Shown here: in pieces, positions 6,379 to 12,526 of the stretch
Numbering within the stretch: position 1 is the stretch's first letter
Layout of the letters: each line of letters begins with the position of its first letter
DNA from: CAZUFB01 sp964619775
GTDB lineage: Bacteria; Actinomycetota; Coriobacteriia; Coriobacteriales; UMGS124
Assembly: GCA_964619775.1 (NCBI GenBank)
Contig: CAZUFB010000062.1
Span: 1 to 12,789 of the forward strand
Length of the DNA stretch: 12,789 nt
Direction: 5' to 3'
Notes under the pieces: generated by a model
Database searches by the model: none
Told to the model about the DNA's origin: nothing
What the model saw: only the letters and a program-made list of their open reading frames with translations
Position numbers and translations under genes: made by a program

Positions 6379-7914
6379 GTGTGCGCATGCCGGTTGGCTG
6401 TCGAGGGGGCGTGGGGCGTGAAGCTGTCCAAGGCTGCAGGGGGTCTCGGGGCGCCGCACCGTGGGGGCTTGCGTGCGGCGATTGTCCCAGCATCGGGATT
6501 GGCGTGTGCCCAGGGTTGGCTACCCCTGGTTGCCGCGTGCGGCGCGGCGTACCGCGACGGCAACCTTGCGTTTGTGATGGCTCCCCTATGGTTCGGGTAC
6601 GTCGTCGGCGCCACGTTGTCGATGGCGATGCGACTGCTCCCGTTCGAACGAGCCGGAGGGGCCGAACCCCGTCGGGCGGCTTTGCCTCTTGTTCGTGACG
6701 GCGCCGCCCTCGGGTTCGCTTTGCTCGGGTTGATCGTGCTGACCGTATCCCACAGCATGTCTGAAGTGCTGGGGGAGGGGATGATATGGCCGACGGGCGC
6801 CGTGGCGTTTGCGGCGTGTCTTTTGGTCGGCGCGGGGTCGGCGACGCTTTCGACGTCGTGGCTTGCACGCACACGCTTCGCCTCATCGACGGACGGATGC
6901 GCCGTCGAGTGGGTTACCTGGACGTTTGCCGCTTGCTTTGCATGCGCGCTGGCTGCGGTCGCGACGTTGATGGGGCACAACGTCTGGGCGCCGTTGCTGA
7001 ACGCCGTGCTTGTGGTCGCGTCGTTTGGATGCCTGGCGACGCAGGCCGATGGACGCTGCGGCGTTTCGGGCGACGGGCTCGGAAGGTCCCGTGCTTCGCT
7101 GCGACCCTTTGCCAGGCCTTGTGCGGCGGGTGCTGTGCTGGGCATTGTATTTGCGATGATGATCGGGCAGTTTTTGGGTGCGCAGTTTGGAAGGGCCCTG
7201 TCTTGGACGTGGGTCTTTGGGTTTGGCGGGATTGCCTTGGCTGCCGCCGCCCAGCTGTCCGTACGGTTCGTTAGACGGACATGGTCGCCGACGGTACCGT
7301 GCTGGTTGACCGCCGCAGCGATGGTCGTGGCGTTCTACCCGATTGACGCCGGCAGCGACTTCTCGCTCAAGTTTGCCATGGCGGGGGCGACGCTTGCCTT
7401 GTGGACGGCGGCCGCCGTCTTGCCCCCTGCCGTGACCGCGTTCGCCCGCGCCCAAGACATGGCAGATGTGGCGGGATGCCACCTGGCGGTGTGGTTGGGC
7501 TTTGCGCTGGGGGCGGCGGTGGGAGGCCCTGCCGGGCTCTGGGTGTCGGGCACCTCGATGAAGAGCACGTTCGTGCTGGTTTCGGCGATGGTTTCGATGG
7601 TCGCCGGGTTTGTCGTGCTGGCATGGTTGCTGCGTCCCGCGCAGCGCGAAGGGAAGGAGGCGGCCCTGCCGCCCGAGCCCGAGCCGGAGTCGGAGGCGTC
7701 CCTCGACGACCGGTGTTCCGATTTGGCTGCAAGCTACGGCCTCACGCCGCGGGAGCGCGAGGTCCTCAAGGTGCTGGCGCGCGGCTACGACGTGGCGCGC
7801 ATCCAGGAAGAGCTGGGCGTTTCCGAGGGCACGGCCCTCACCCACAAGCGGCATATCTATCAAAAGCTCGGCGTTCACAGCCGCGTCGAGCTGTTGGACA
7901 AGGTCGGGGCATAA
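6379..7914 (+). CDS. LuxR-family regulator with about 12 transmembrane helices
   Basis: The 511-residue protein has roughly twelve hydrophobic segments, at about 34-56, 62-86, 108-124, 138-157, 178-198, 202-220, 248-268, 274-294, 306-321, 330-352, 366-388 and 395-418. An acidic/proline linker (425-445) follows, and then a LuxR/GerE DNA-binding domain at 449-511. That domain contains LTPREREVLKVLARGYD and the recognition-helix stretch SEGTALTHKRHIYQKLGV. This architecture is frequent in Eggerthellaceae, often beside flavoprotein reductase genes, and implies a membrane-embedded sensor that controls its neighbour. Here the divergent Tat flavoprotein is the obvious target (inference). The start is uncertain. 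GTG at 6379 has TAAGG at 6367-6371, while GTG at 6418 has GAGGGGG at 6403-6409 and would give 498 residues. No known ligand-binding signature is recognised in the membrane part. Confidence 0.85.
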   Translation: MCACRLAVEGAWGVKLSKAAGGLGAPHRGGLRAAIVPASGLACAQGWLPLVAACGAAYRDGNLAFVMAPLWFGYVVGATLSMAMRLLPFERAGGAEPRRAALPLVRDGAALGFALLGLIVLTVSHSMSEVLGEGMIWPTGAVAFAACLLVGAGSATLSTSWLARTRFASSTDGCAVEWVTWTFAACFACALAAVATLMGHNVWAPLLNAVLVVASFGCLATQADGRCGVSGDGLGRSRASLRPFARPCAAGAVLGIVFAMMIGQFLGAQFGRALSWTWVFGFGGIALAAAAQLSVRFVRRTWSPTVPCWLTAAAMVVAFYPIDAGSDFSLKFAMAGATLALWTAAAVLPPAVTAFARAQDMADVAGCHLAVWLGFALGAAVGGPAGLWVSGTSMKSTFVLVSAMVSMVAGFVVLAWLLRPAQREGKEAALPPEPEPESEASLDDRCSDLAASYGLTPREREVLKVLARGYDVARIQEELGVSEGTALTHKRHIYQKLGVHSRVELLDKVGA

Positions 7915-7927
7915 CTGTGGAAAGAGT

Positions 7928-7956
7928 TTGTTAGCCGCAACGGCGTCAGATAACAT
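7928..7956 (+). promoter_or_regulatory. Candidate sigma-70-type promoter for the YbaK-like gene
   Basis: TTGTTA (7928-7933) and TAACAT (7951-7956) are separated by exactly 17 bases, each with four of six consensus matches. They lie 14 bases after the LuxR gene stop and about 75 bases before the next start codon, so the downstream gene may have its own promoter. Confidence 0.45.
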
Positions 7957-8017
7957 GGTCGCCTGGCGGCTCCCATGCGCTGGCGTGCCGACTGTCCCAT
8001 TTCAACCGTTCTCCGAA

Positions 8018-8023
8018 GAAAGG
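8018..8023 (+). promoter_or_regulatory. Ribosome binding site that fixes the YbaK-like start
   Basis: GAAAGG lies 8 bases before the ATG at 8032. The open frame continues upstream to an ATG at 7975, but residues added there do not fit the family, so 8032 is preferred. Confidence 0.6.
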
Positions 8024-8031
8024 CTTCGCCG

Positions 8032-8538
8032 ATGTCCCTCGAAACCGTCCGTGCCCACCTCAGGCAGAGCGGCTATGCCGACCGCGTGCTCACCTTCGAC
8101 GTGTCGAGCGCCACGGTGGAGCTTGCTGCCCAGGCCGTGGGCGTTGCGCCTGCGCGGATTGCCAAGACGCTGTCGTTCCATGCGGGAGAGCGCACGGTGC
8201 TTGTAGTCGCGGCCGGCGACGCCCGCGTGAATTCGAGCAAGTTCAAGAGGGTGTTCGGCGCGAAGCCCACCATGCTCGGCCACGACGAGGTCGAGGTCTT
8301 GGTGGGGCATCCCGTAGGCGGCGTGTGTCCTTTTGCGGTGAACCCCGGTGTCGAGGTCTGGCTTGACGAGTCGCTGCGGCGTTTCGCTACGGTGTACCCG
8401 GCGGGGGGCACGGGCGCGAGCGCGGTGCGTCTGACTCCCGACGAGCTGCAAGACGCCTGCGCCGATGCCTTCTGTGGTTGGTGCGACGTCTGCAAGGTGC
8501 CTGAGGCCAAGACCGTGGAGGACGGCATAGGGTCCTAA
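8032..8538 (+). CDS. ybaK: YbaK/EbsC-family aminoacyl-tRNA deacylase (Cys-tRNA(Pro)/prolyl-tRNA editing type)
   Basis: The 168 residues match the YbaK/ProX editing domain, a free-standing cytoplasmic hydrolase that removes wrongly attached amino acids, typically Cys or Ala, from tRNA(Pro). Conserved points are RIAKTLSF (42-49) with the expected catalytic-site Lys45, the Asp63 to Lys70 region (AGDARVNSSK), the glycine loop VGHPVGGVCPF (91-101), and AGGTGASAVRLTPDEL (124-139) near the C-terminus. The protein ends with a small cluster of cysteines (Cys148, Cys151, Cys154 in FCGWCDVCK). The last part of that cluster (DVCK) is common in this family. Length is normal. It sits between the LuxR regulator and a flavoprotein remnant with no visible functional link to either. 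The exact tRNA and amino-acid specificity cannot be read from the sequence. Confidence 0.88.
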   Translation: MSLETVRAHLRQSGYADRVLTFDVSSATVELAAQAVGVAPARIAKTLSFHAGERTVLVVAAGDARVNSSKFKRVFGAKPTMLGHDEVEVLVGHPVGGVCPFAVNPGVEVWLDESLRRFATVYPAGGTGASAVRLTPDELQDACADAFCGWCDVCKVPEAKTVEDGIGS

Positions 8539-8553
8539 CGAGGGCCGCCTATC

Positions 8554-8826
8554 ATGCGCTCGTGCAGCTCGTTCAAGATGAGGATGGATATCAAGACGTT
8601 CCATACCTTGGGATGCTCGCGTATCGACTTGTCGCCTGACAACCCTGATGTCGAAGGACTTGGCTTTGAGGCGCTTGACGGCCAGATCGAACAGGCTATG
8701 GAAGCCGGTTGCATCATGCAGGCTGATACCATCGAGGAGCTCGCCGAAAAACTCGGTATGGATTCCTCGACGTTGAGTGTCCCCTGCCGGCTTTCACGCC
8801 GCGCCCGCGCCTCCTTCACTGTGTGA
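8554..8826 (+). pseudogene. Remnant of an FAD_binding_2 (fumarate-reductase-like) flavoprotein
   Basis: This 90-codon open frame contains, at residues 29-75, a stretch typical of the middle of fumarate-reductase-like flavoproteins of this group. It reads DNPDVEGLGFEALDGQIEQA followed by ADTIEELAEKLGMDSSTL. In intact relatives the AD-T-I-EELA-KLG segment precedes a Val-Glu-x-Tyr-Asn helix and then the FAD-closing domain. Here the similarity stops at about base 8778 and is replaced by Arg/Ser-rich sequence to the stop. The Rossmann motif and C-terminal domain are absent, so it is a fragment of perhaps 50 residues of a protein normally over 500. The intact flavoprotein at 4550-6187 has the corresponding TLEELVEDIHTW segment (415-426) but is clearly different, so this is not a simple duplicate. 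A small real protein with borrowed sequence is the less likely alternative. Confidence 0.65.
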
Positions 8827-8862
8827 CGCATCCGTCACCCAAGCGCACGCCACCCGTCACCC
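8823..8862. promoter_or_regulatory. Inverted and direct repeats upstream of the bacteriocin-type ABC exporter
   Basis: GTGACGCATCCGTCAC (8823-8838) is a perfect 6-4-6 inverted repeat. Its right arm is part of CCGTCACCC (8832-8840), which recurs exactly at 8854-8862, 22 bp further on, i.e. two helical turns. The group lies 101-140 bases before the permease start, a plausible operator or activator site. The first half overlaps the remnant's stop codon. Confidence 0.35.
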
Positions 8863-8944
8863 GCTTCGCCCCGTCCTCCCGTACGATGCCCTCAACCTGC
8901 CAAAACCAGCAGCGCGGCCCAGCGGCCGGGTTCGCGCGGCAAAC

Positions 8945-8953
8945 AAAGGAGGG
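8945..8953 (+). promoter_or_regulatory. Strong ribosome binding site that fixes the permease start
   Basis: AAAGGAGGG is close to the ideal Shine-Dalgarno sequence and ends 9 bases before the ATG at 8963. The frame is open upstream to 8777, but that extension (62 residues, proline-rich) has no RBS and precedes the natural N-terminal membrane helix. Confidence 0.75.
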
Positions 8954-8962
8954 ACGGCGGCC

Positions 8963-11176
8963 ATGCGCAAGATACTTGCGGTCCTGTTCAGTGCCATCAG
9001 CGCGGTGGTGCTTGCGTGCGTCATGTTTCTGTGGGGGATGACGTCGACCGCGAACCTCGAGCAGAACGGCACCACCGAGATAAGCCTGGTCGCCAAGGCG
9101 GACGTGCTGGGCGACACCCTGGTGCGCGACTGGGTCGAGCCCATCCCCGAGCTGTTCGGCGTCGAAGTCGCGCGCTTCGTGTGGTCTGACGCGGGCACGC
9201 TCGACGTCTATGCGAGCGATATGACGCTCGGCGGGCAGGTCGGCCTCACCTCGGGCTCCTGGCCGCGGCAGGGCGAGGGCTCCGACGAGTTCGTGTCCAA
9301 CGCCGCCACGGGCTCGGAGCTGCAGACGGGCACGTTCAACCTGTTCTCGCCGGGAACGCAGGTGCTCGTGCATCCCTTCGACGCGCTCGACCATCGTGAC
9401 GGCTACCTGGGCTATCTGCGTCTCTACACCACCGACCCTGCGGTCGTCGACGACGTCGTCGACTACCTTAACGAGCACGTGGGCATGGCCGCGCTTAGCA
9501 CGGGGGCCACGACCGACGCGGCCTCAAGCATCCTCTATTGGCTCATCAGCAACGCCTTTACGGCCGGCATGCTGCTCCTGCTTGCGGTGCTCACGGTGTT
9601 CGCCCTGGTGCGCTACGGCATCCGCGAGAGCCGCAACGTCGCAATCCTCGAGCTGCACGGTTTCGGCAAGGCGCGCGTGGCGGCCTGGTACGCGCGCGGG
9701 CTGCTGCCGTGCGCGGGAGCGAGCTTTGCGGCGTGCGCGGTCGGGCTCGTAGTGGCGGCTCTCGTGCTGCGTGCGGCATTCGTCCTCCCGGTCATGCTGG
9801 CGGTCGACCTGGGGCTTGCCGTCGGACTGTTCACCTTGGGCATTCTGGTGCTAGGTGCCGTCACCACGTTGCAAAACCTGTTTTATTCCAAGGTGCGCAT
9901 CGTGGGCGGCAAACGGCCGTTCGCCGCGCTCACCGCAGGGCAGTTCGTCCTCAAGTACGCCGTCCTCGCGGTGTTGCTTGTAGGTTCGGCGCAGATGGGG
10001 AGCCAGCTGTCATACCTGCGCCAGCAGGACGCTGCCAACGATGTGTGGCGCCAAGCCGAGAACGTCTACCGCGTGGTCACCAAGGAGGCCGGGCAGATTG
10101 CGGCTGAGCAGAGCGGCGACTACGCAACCAACCGCGCCTTCATCTACCAGGCGTTCGACACCTATCGGGTGCTCAACGACGAGTACGGCCTCATGCTCTG
10201 TTACGCCGGCAACTACCAGGACTACCTCGACGGTCAGAAACTCTGGCAGATCAACACCGGCCCCGACAGCTACAACAAGGAGAATCCCTGGGCCACCGTC
10301 AACGGCACCTGCCTCGTCGTGAACGAGAACTACCTGTGCGCCAACCCTGCAACCGACGTCGACGGCAACGACGTGCTCGACGGTCTGGCGCGCGAAGACA
10401 CGACCATCGACCTGCTCGTTCCCGAGGGCCTGCGCGCCTACGAGGACGAGATCGTGGCCGGGTTCCGCAGCGACTTCTGGTTCTGGAAGGTCGACGTGGC
10501 GCAAATCTACGAGGAGCGCATCGGCGAGCCTGCCCCCGACCTGGCCGAGGAAGACCTGAGCGTGAACATCGTCTGGGTGCCCGACGGCCTTGCGTGGTTC
10601 GTCTACGACGCCTCGATTATGTCCGAGACCGGCAACCTGATATACGACCCCATCGTGGTGGTGGACGGAGGCAACATCGACCCGAGCTACTACTACGCGT
10701 GGATGACGAGCAGCTGCTTCTATGAGGCCGACGCGGCCAACCCCGCCGGCCCGCTCACCGAGGCTGCCTCCCGCTACGGGGCGACGGACATGTACAACAC
10801 CGTGCAGTCCGTGTTCGATCAGCGTGCGAAGACTGTCCTCACAATCCGGAGCAGCCTGCTGTTCACGGCGGCGGCCGAGGCGCTGTTGGCCGCGGGGGCC
10901 GTGCTGTGCGTCTACCTGTTCTGCACCTGCTGGTACGTTCAGCACCGCCGTTCCATCGCGGCGAAGCGCCTGCACGGCTTTGGGACGGCGCGCATCGTCG
11001 GCGCCATGCTTGCGGTCAACGTGGGCCTCACGGCGCTGCTGGCGGCGCTGTGGCCGGGCGACGTGCCCTATGCGTTGCGCGCGGCCCTGCCGGTGTGCGA
11101 CCTGCTTGTGGCGTTGGCCTGCTGCCTGGCCATTCAGCGCGCCGTGGTGGCGCGGGTCTTGAAAGGAGAAGAGTGA
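8963..11176 (+). CDS. Bacteriocin-associated ABC transporter permease (lactococcin 972 / DUF1430 type)
   Basis: The 737-residue membrane protein has an N-terminal helix (about 7-26) followed by an extracytoplasmic domain to about 188. A first helix group follows (about 190-216, 248-268, 276-302, 330-345), then a second large extracytoplasmic domain (about 346-628) and a last group (631-656, 676-697, 705-727). This layout is that of the bacteriocin-associated integral membrane family, which pairs with lactococcin 972-type ATPases to export or give immunity to a peptide. The cytoplasmic loop after each first helix carries the same short motif, LHGFGKAR (231-238) and LHGFGTAR (670-677), reflecting an FtsX-like internal duplication and the probable contact with the ATPase. 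Its TGA (11174-11176) is one base before the ATPase ATG, so the two are certainly cotranscribed. No bacteriocin precursor lies upstream. The family call rests mainly on the ATPase partner and topology. Confidence 0.78.
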   Translation: MRKILAVLFSAISAVVLACVMFLWGMTSTANLEQNGTTEISLVAKADVLGDTLVRDWVEPIPELFGVEVARFVWSDAGTLDVYASDMTLGGQVGLTSGSWPRQGEGSDEFVSNAATGSELQTGTFNLFSPGTQVLVHPFDALDHRDGYLGYLRLYTTDPAVVDDVVDYLNEHVGMAALSTGATTDAASSILYWLISNAFTAGMLLLLAVLTVFALVRYGIRESRNVAILELHGFGKARVAAWYARGLLPCAGASFAACAVGLVVAALVLRAAFVLPVMLAVDLGLAVGLFTLGILVLGAVTTLQNLFYSKVRIVGGKRPFAALTAGQFVLKYAVLAVLLVGSAQMGSQLSYLRQQDAANDVWRQAENVYRVVTKEAGQIAAEQSGDYATNRAFIYQAFDTYRVLNDEYGLMLCYAGNYQDYLDGQKLWQINTGPDSYNKENPWATVNGTCLVVNENYLCANPATDVDGNDVLDGLAREDTTIDLLVPEGLRAYEDEIVAGFRSDFWFWKVDVAQIYEERIGEPAPDLAEEDLSVNIVWVPDGLAWFVYDASIMSETGNLIYDPIVVVDGGNIDPSYYYAWMTSSCFYEADAANPAGPLTEAASRYGATDMYNTVQSVFDQRAKTVLTIRSSLLFTAAAEALLAAGAVLCVYLFCTCWYVQHRRSIAAKRLHGFGTARIVGAMLAVNVGLTALLAALWPGDVPYALRAALPVCDLLVALACCLAIQRAVVARVLKGEE

Positions 11177-11177
11177 C

Positions 11178-11810
11178 ATGCTCGAGCTCAACGGCGTGAC
11201 CAAGCGTTTCGGCGGCCGAACCGTCCTCGACGGCGTGACGCTGCAAGTGAACGGCGGGGCGTTCCTCGTGGTGACAGGAGCCTCGGGCAGCGGCAAGACC
11301 ACGCTGCTCAACCTCATGGGCGGGCTGGAGAGGCCCGACGAAGGCACGGTGACGGTGGACGGGGTGCCTCTGCGCGGGCGGCGGCGCACCCTGCTGTTCC
11401 ATCGCCGCCGGGCCGGGTTCCTCTTCCAGAACTACGCCCTTATGGAGGACGCCACGGTGCGGCGCAACATGCTTGTGGCGCTGGCGTACCGCAAGGCGGG
11501 TACGCGTGCCGAGCGGTCGGCGGCGGTGGAGCGGGCGTTGGAGGCCGTGGGGCTTGCCGGCGTGCAGGGCAAGCGCGTCTACCAGCTGTCGGGTGGCGAA
11601 CAGCAGCGTGTGGCGCTGGCCCGGCTCACCTTGCAGGACCCCGACTTCGTCTTTGCCGACGAGCCGACCGGCAACCTCGACGCCGCGAACCGCGACCTGG
11701 TGCTCGCGCGCCTCGCGGCGCTCAACGCCGCGGGCAAGACCGTCGTGGTGGTTACCCACGACCCTGCCGTGGCCAACGCCCCCTGCGTGACGCAGCGGGT
11801 GGAGTTGTAG
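11178..11810 (+). CDS. ABC transporter ATP-binding protein, lactococcin 972-type bacteriocin export group
   Basis: The 210-residue ATPase is complete, with Walker A GASGSGKT (34-41), Q-loop Gln84 in FLFQNYALMEDATVRRN, signature LSGGEQQR (137-144), Walker B FVFADEP (157-163) and H-loop His194. The FQN-ALME-ATV-N stretch, the short length and the ending shortly after the H-loop are characteristic of the subfamily named for putative lactococcin 972-group bacteriocin export, within the MacB/LolD-like ATPases. It powers the permease encoded directly upstream. The RBS GAAAGGAG (11161-11168) lies inside the end of the permease gene, giving tight coupling. All catalytic residues are present, so the transporter looks functional. 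Confidence 0.9.
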   Translation: MLELNGVTKRFGGRTVLDGVTLQVNGGAFLVVTGASGSGKTTLLNLMGGLERPDEGTVTVDGVPLRGRRRTLLFHRRRAGFLFQNYALMEDATVRRNMLVALAYRKAGTRAERSAAVERALEAVGLAGVQGKRVYQLSGGEQQRVALARLTLQDPDFVFADEPTGNLDAANRDLVLARLAALNAAGKTVVVVTHDPAVANAPCVTQRVEL

Positions 11811-11895
11811 GGGGTCGGCTGACCAAGTCGACGTTATCTGCGGGGTGCTGGCTGTGTATACCGGCTACAAATATAAGTAAGCGGGGCGTTTTTGG

Positions 11896-11931
11896 CCAAA
11901 GGCGCCCACCCGGTCGAGAGGGCGCCTTTGG
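11896..11931 (+). terminator. Perfect 12-bp hairpin downstream of the ABC exporter operon
   Basis: CCAAAGGCGCCC (11896-11907) pairs perfectly with GGGCGCCTTTGG (11920-11931) around a 12-base loop, 85 bases after the ATPase stop. There is no T-run after it on either strand; a TTTTT lies just before it (11889-11893). It is the best candidate for the end of the permease-ATPase transcript, but an atypical terminator. Confidence 0.45.
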
Positions 11932-11948
11932 GTGTGCGGGAGGGCAAG

Positions 11949-12000
11949 GCGAGAGGGCCCGCCGGCGGTTGCGAACTTGCGGCTGCGGCGGGCCTCTTGC
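11949..12000. other. Long imperfect hairpin
   Basis: GCGAGAGGGCCCGCCG (11949-11964) pairs with CGGCGGGCCTCTTGC (11986-12000). This gives 15 base pairs with a single bulged G (11957) and one G.T pair, around a 21-base loop. No T-run follows. It could be part of a structured RNA; its function is unknown. Confidence 0.4.
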
Positions 12001-12116
12001 ATGCGCGCGGGAGGGTGCGTTCGGGCGGCTTCCGGAAGCGGTGGCGCAGGCGGCCGGCGGATCGGGGGCGGTCGGGCGGCGCGGAAGGCGGCGGTACCCG
12101 ATCCCCCAGGGAGCCG

Positions 12117-12348
12117 GCGTCACGGATTTCCAAAAAATTGGCGGAAAACGCGTTTATTGCGTCGAGCTGTGGCGGCCCTGCGTTGGGTTTTGACCCGGCG
12201 ATGCAAGCACGATGTTGTTCTACCAGAGTGGTGACCAGGTGGTTTTCCGACGCGGGATGTCCGGGAAGCTCGGATAGGCCGCCCGTAACCGCGTGTTTGC
12301 GAGTGCAACAAACGCGTTTTCTACCAAAAATCGCGAAAACCGTGACGC
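12117..12348. repeat. 232-bp element with 44-bp imperfect terminal inverted repeats (MITE-like)
   Basis: The left end (12117-12160) and the reverse complement of the right end (12305-12348) align without gaps over 44 bases with 34 identities. The outermost 9 bases (GCGTCACGG / CCGTGACGC) are identical, as is a core AAAACGCGTTT. The 144-base interior has no open frame of note. No clear target-site duplication flanks it. The size and layout fit a miniature inverted-repeat transposable element or an intergenic repeat that folds into one large RNA hairpin. Confidence 0.55.
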
Positions 12349-12359
12349 GTCGCGACGCG
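12346..12359. repeat. Perfect 14-bp palindrome
   Basis: CGCGTCGCGACGCG lies directly at and beyond the right end of the inverted-repeat element. It could be a protein-binding site, an insertion-site feature, or chance in GC-rich DNA. Confidence 0.35.
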
Positions 12360-12373
12360 GGGGCGGTTGCGGG

Positions 12374-12400
12374 TTGACCGCGGACCTGCTCTGCGGTCAA
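12374..12400 (+). other. Hairpin upstream of the lantibiotic-type ABC gene
   Basis: TTGACCGCGGA (12374-12384) pairs with TCTGCGGTCAA (12390-12400) over 11 base pairs with one wobble and a 5-base loop. TTTTT follows only 12 bases later (12413-12417), after GC-rich sequence, so it is a poor terminator. A regulatory leader or operator is possible. Confidence 0.35.
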
Positions 12401-12526
12401 GCCTCGCGCGCCTTTTTGCATGACCGTTAGCGCTTCGTTAGGCCCTCCCTTCATCCTGAGAGCCATACCAACGGCAGACTGGCGCCCCGACCGGGGCGGC
12501 CGTCGGGATGGACGGAGGGAACCGCG

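Larger units (their letters stand above)
11811..12526. other. 716-base stretch without a credible gene, rich in hairpins
   Basis: Open frames cross this stretch on both strands, but their translations are Arg/Pro/Gly-rich with no recognisable domain. I see three kinds of structure: GC-rich hairpins from 11896 to 12104, a 232-bp inverted-repeat element (12117-12348), and a palindrome and hairpin (12346-12400). Smaller elements include the perfect palindrome GCTTCCGGAAGC (12028-12039) and GGATCGGG/CCCGATCC (12059-12066 with 12097-12104). The end nearest the next gene presumably holds its promoter. Confidence 0.6.

Noticed and set aside
8148..8500. C-terminal cysteines of the YbaK-like protein as a novel zinc site
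   Set aside because: The DVCK ending is common in this family, and no second pair of ligands completes a convincing metal site.
8777..8962. N-terminal extension of the permease frame to an earlier ATG
   Set aside because: No ribosome binding site and a non-family proline-rich sequence; the ATG at 8963 has a near-ideal Shine-Dalgarno and starts directly with the membrane helix.
10010..11389. Minus-strand open frame (459 codons) within the exporter operon
   Set aside because: Antisense to the permease and ATPase, both of which have strong motifs and ribosome binding sites.
11892..12377. Plus-strand open frame (161 codons) in the same gap
   Set aside because: It starts inside a 12-bp hairpin and passes through both arms of the inverted-repeat element. 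The composition is Arg/Gly-rich and nothing is recognised.
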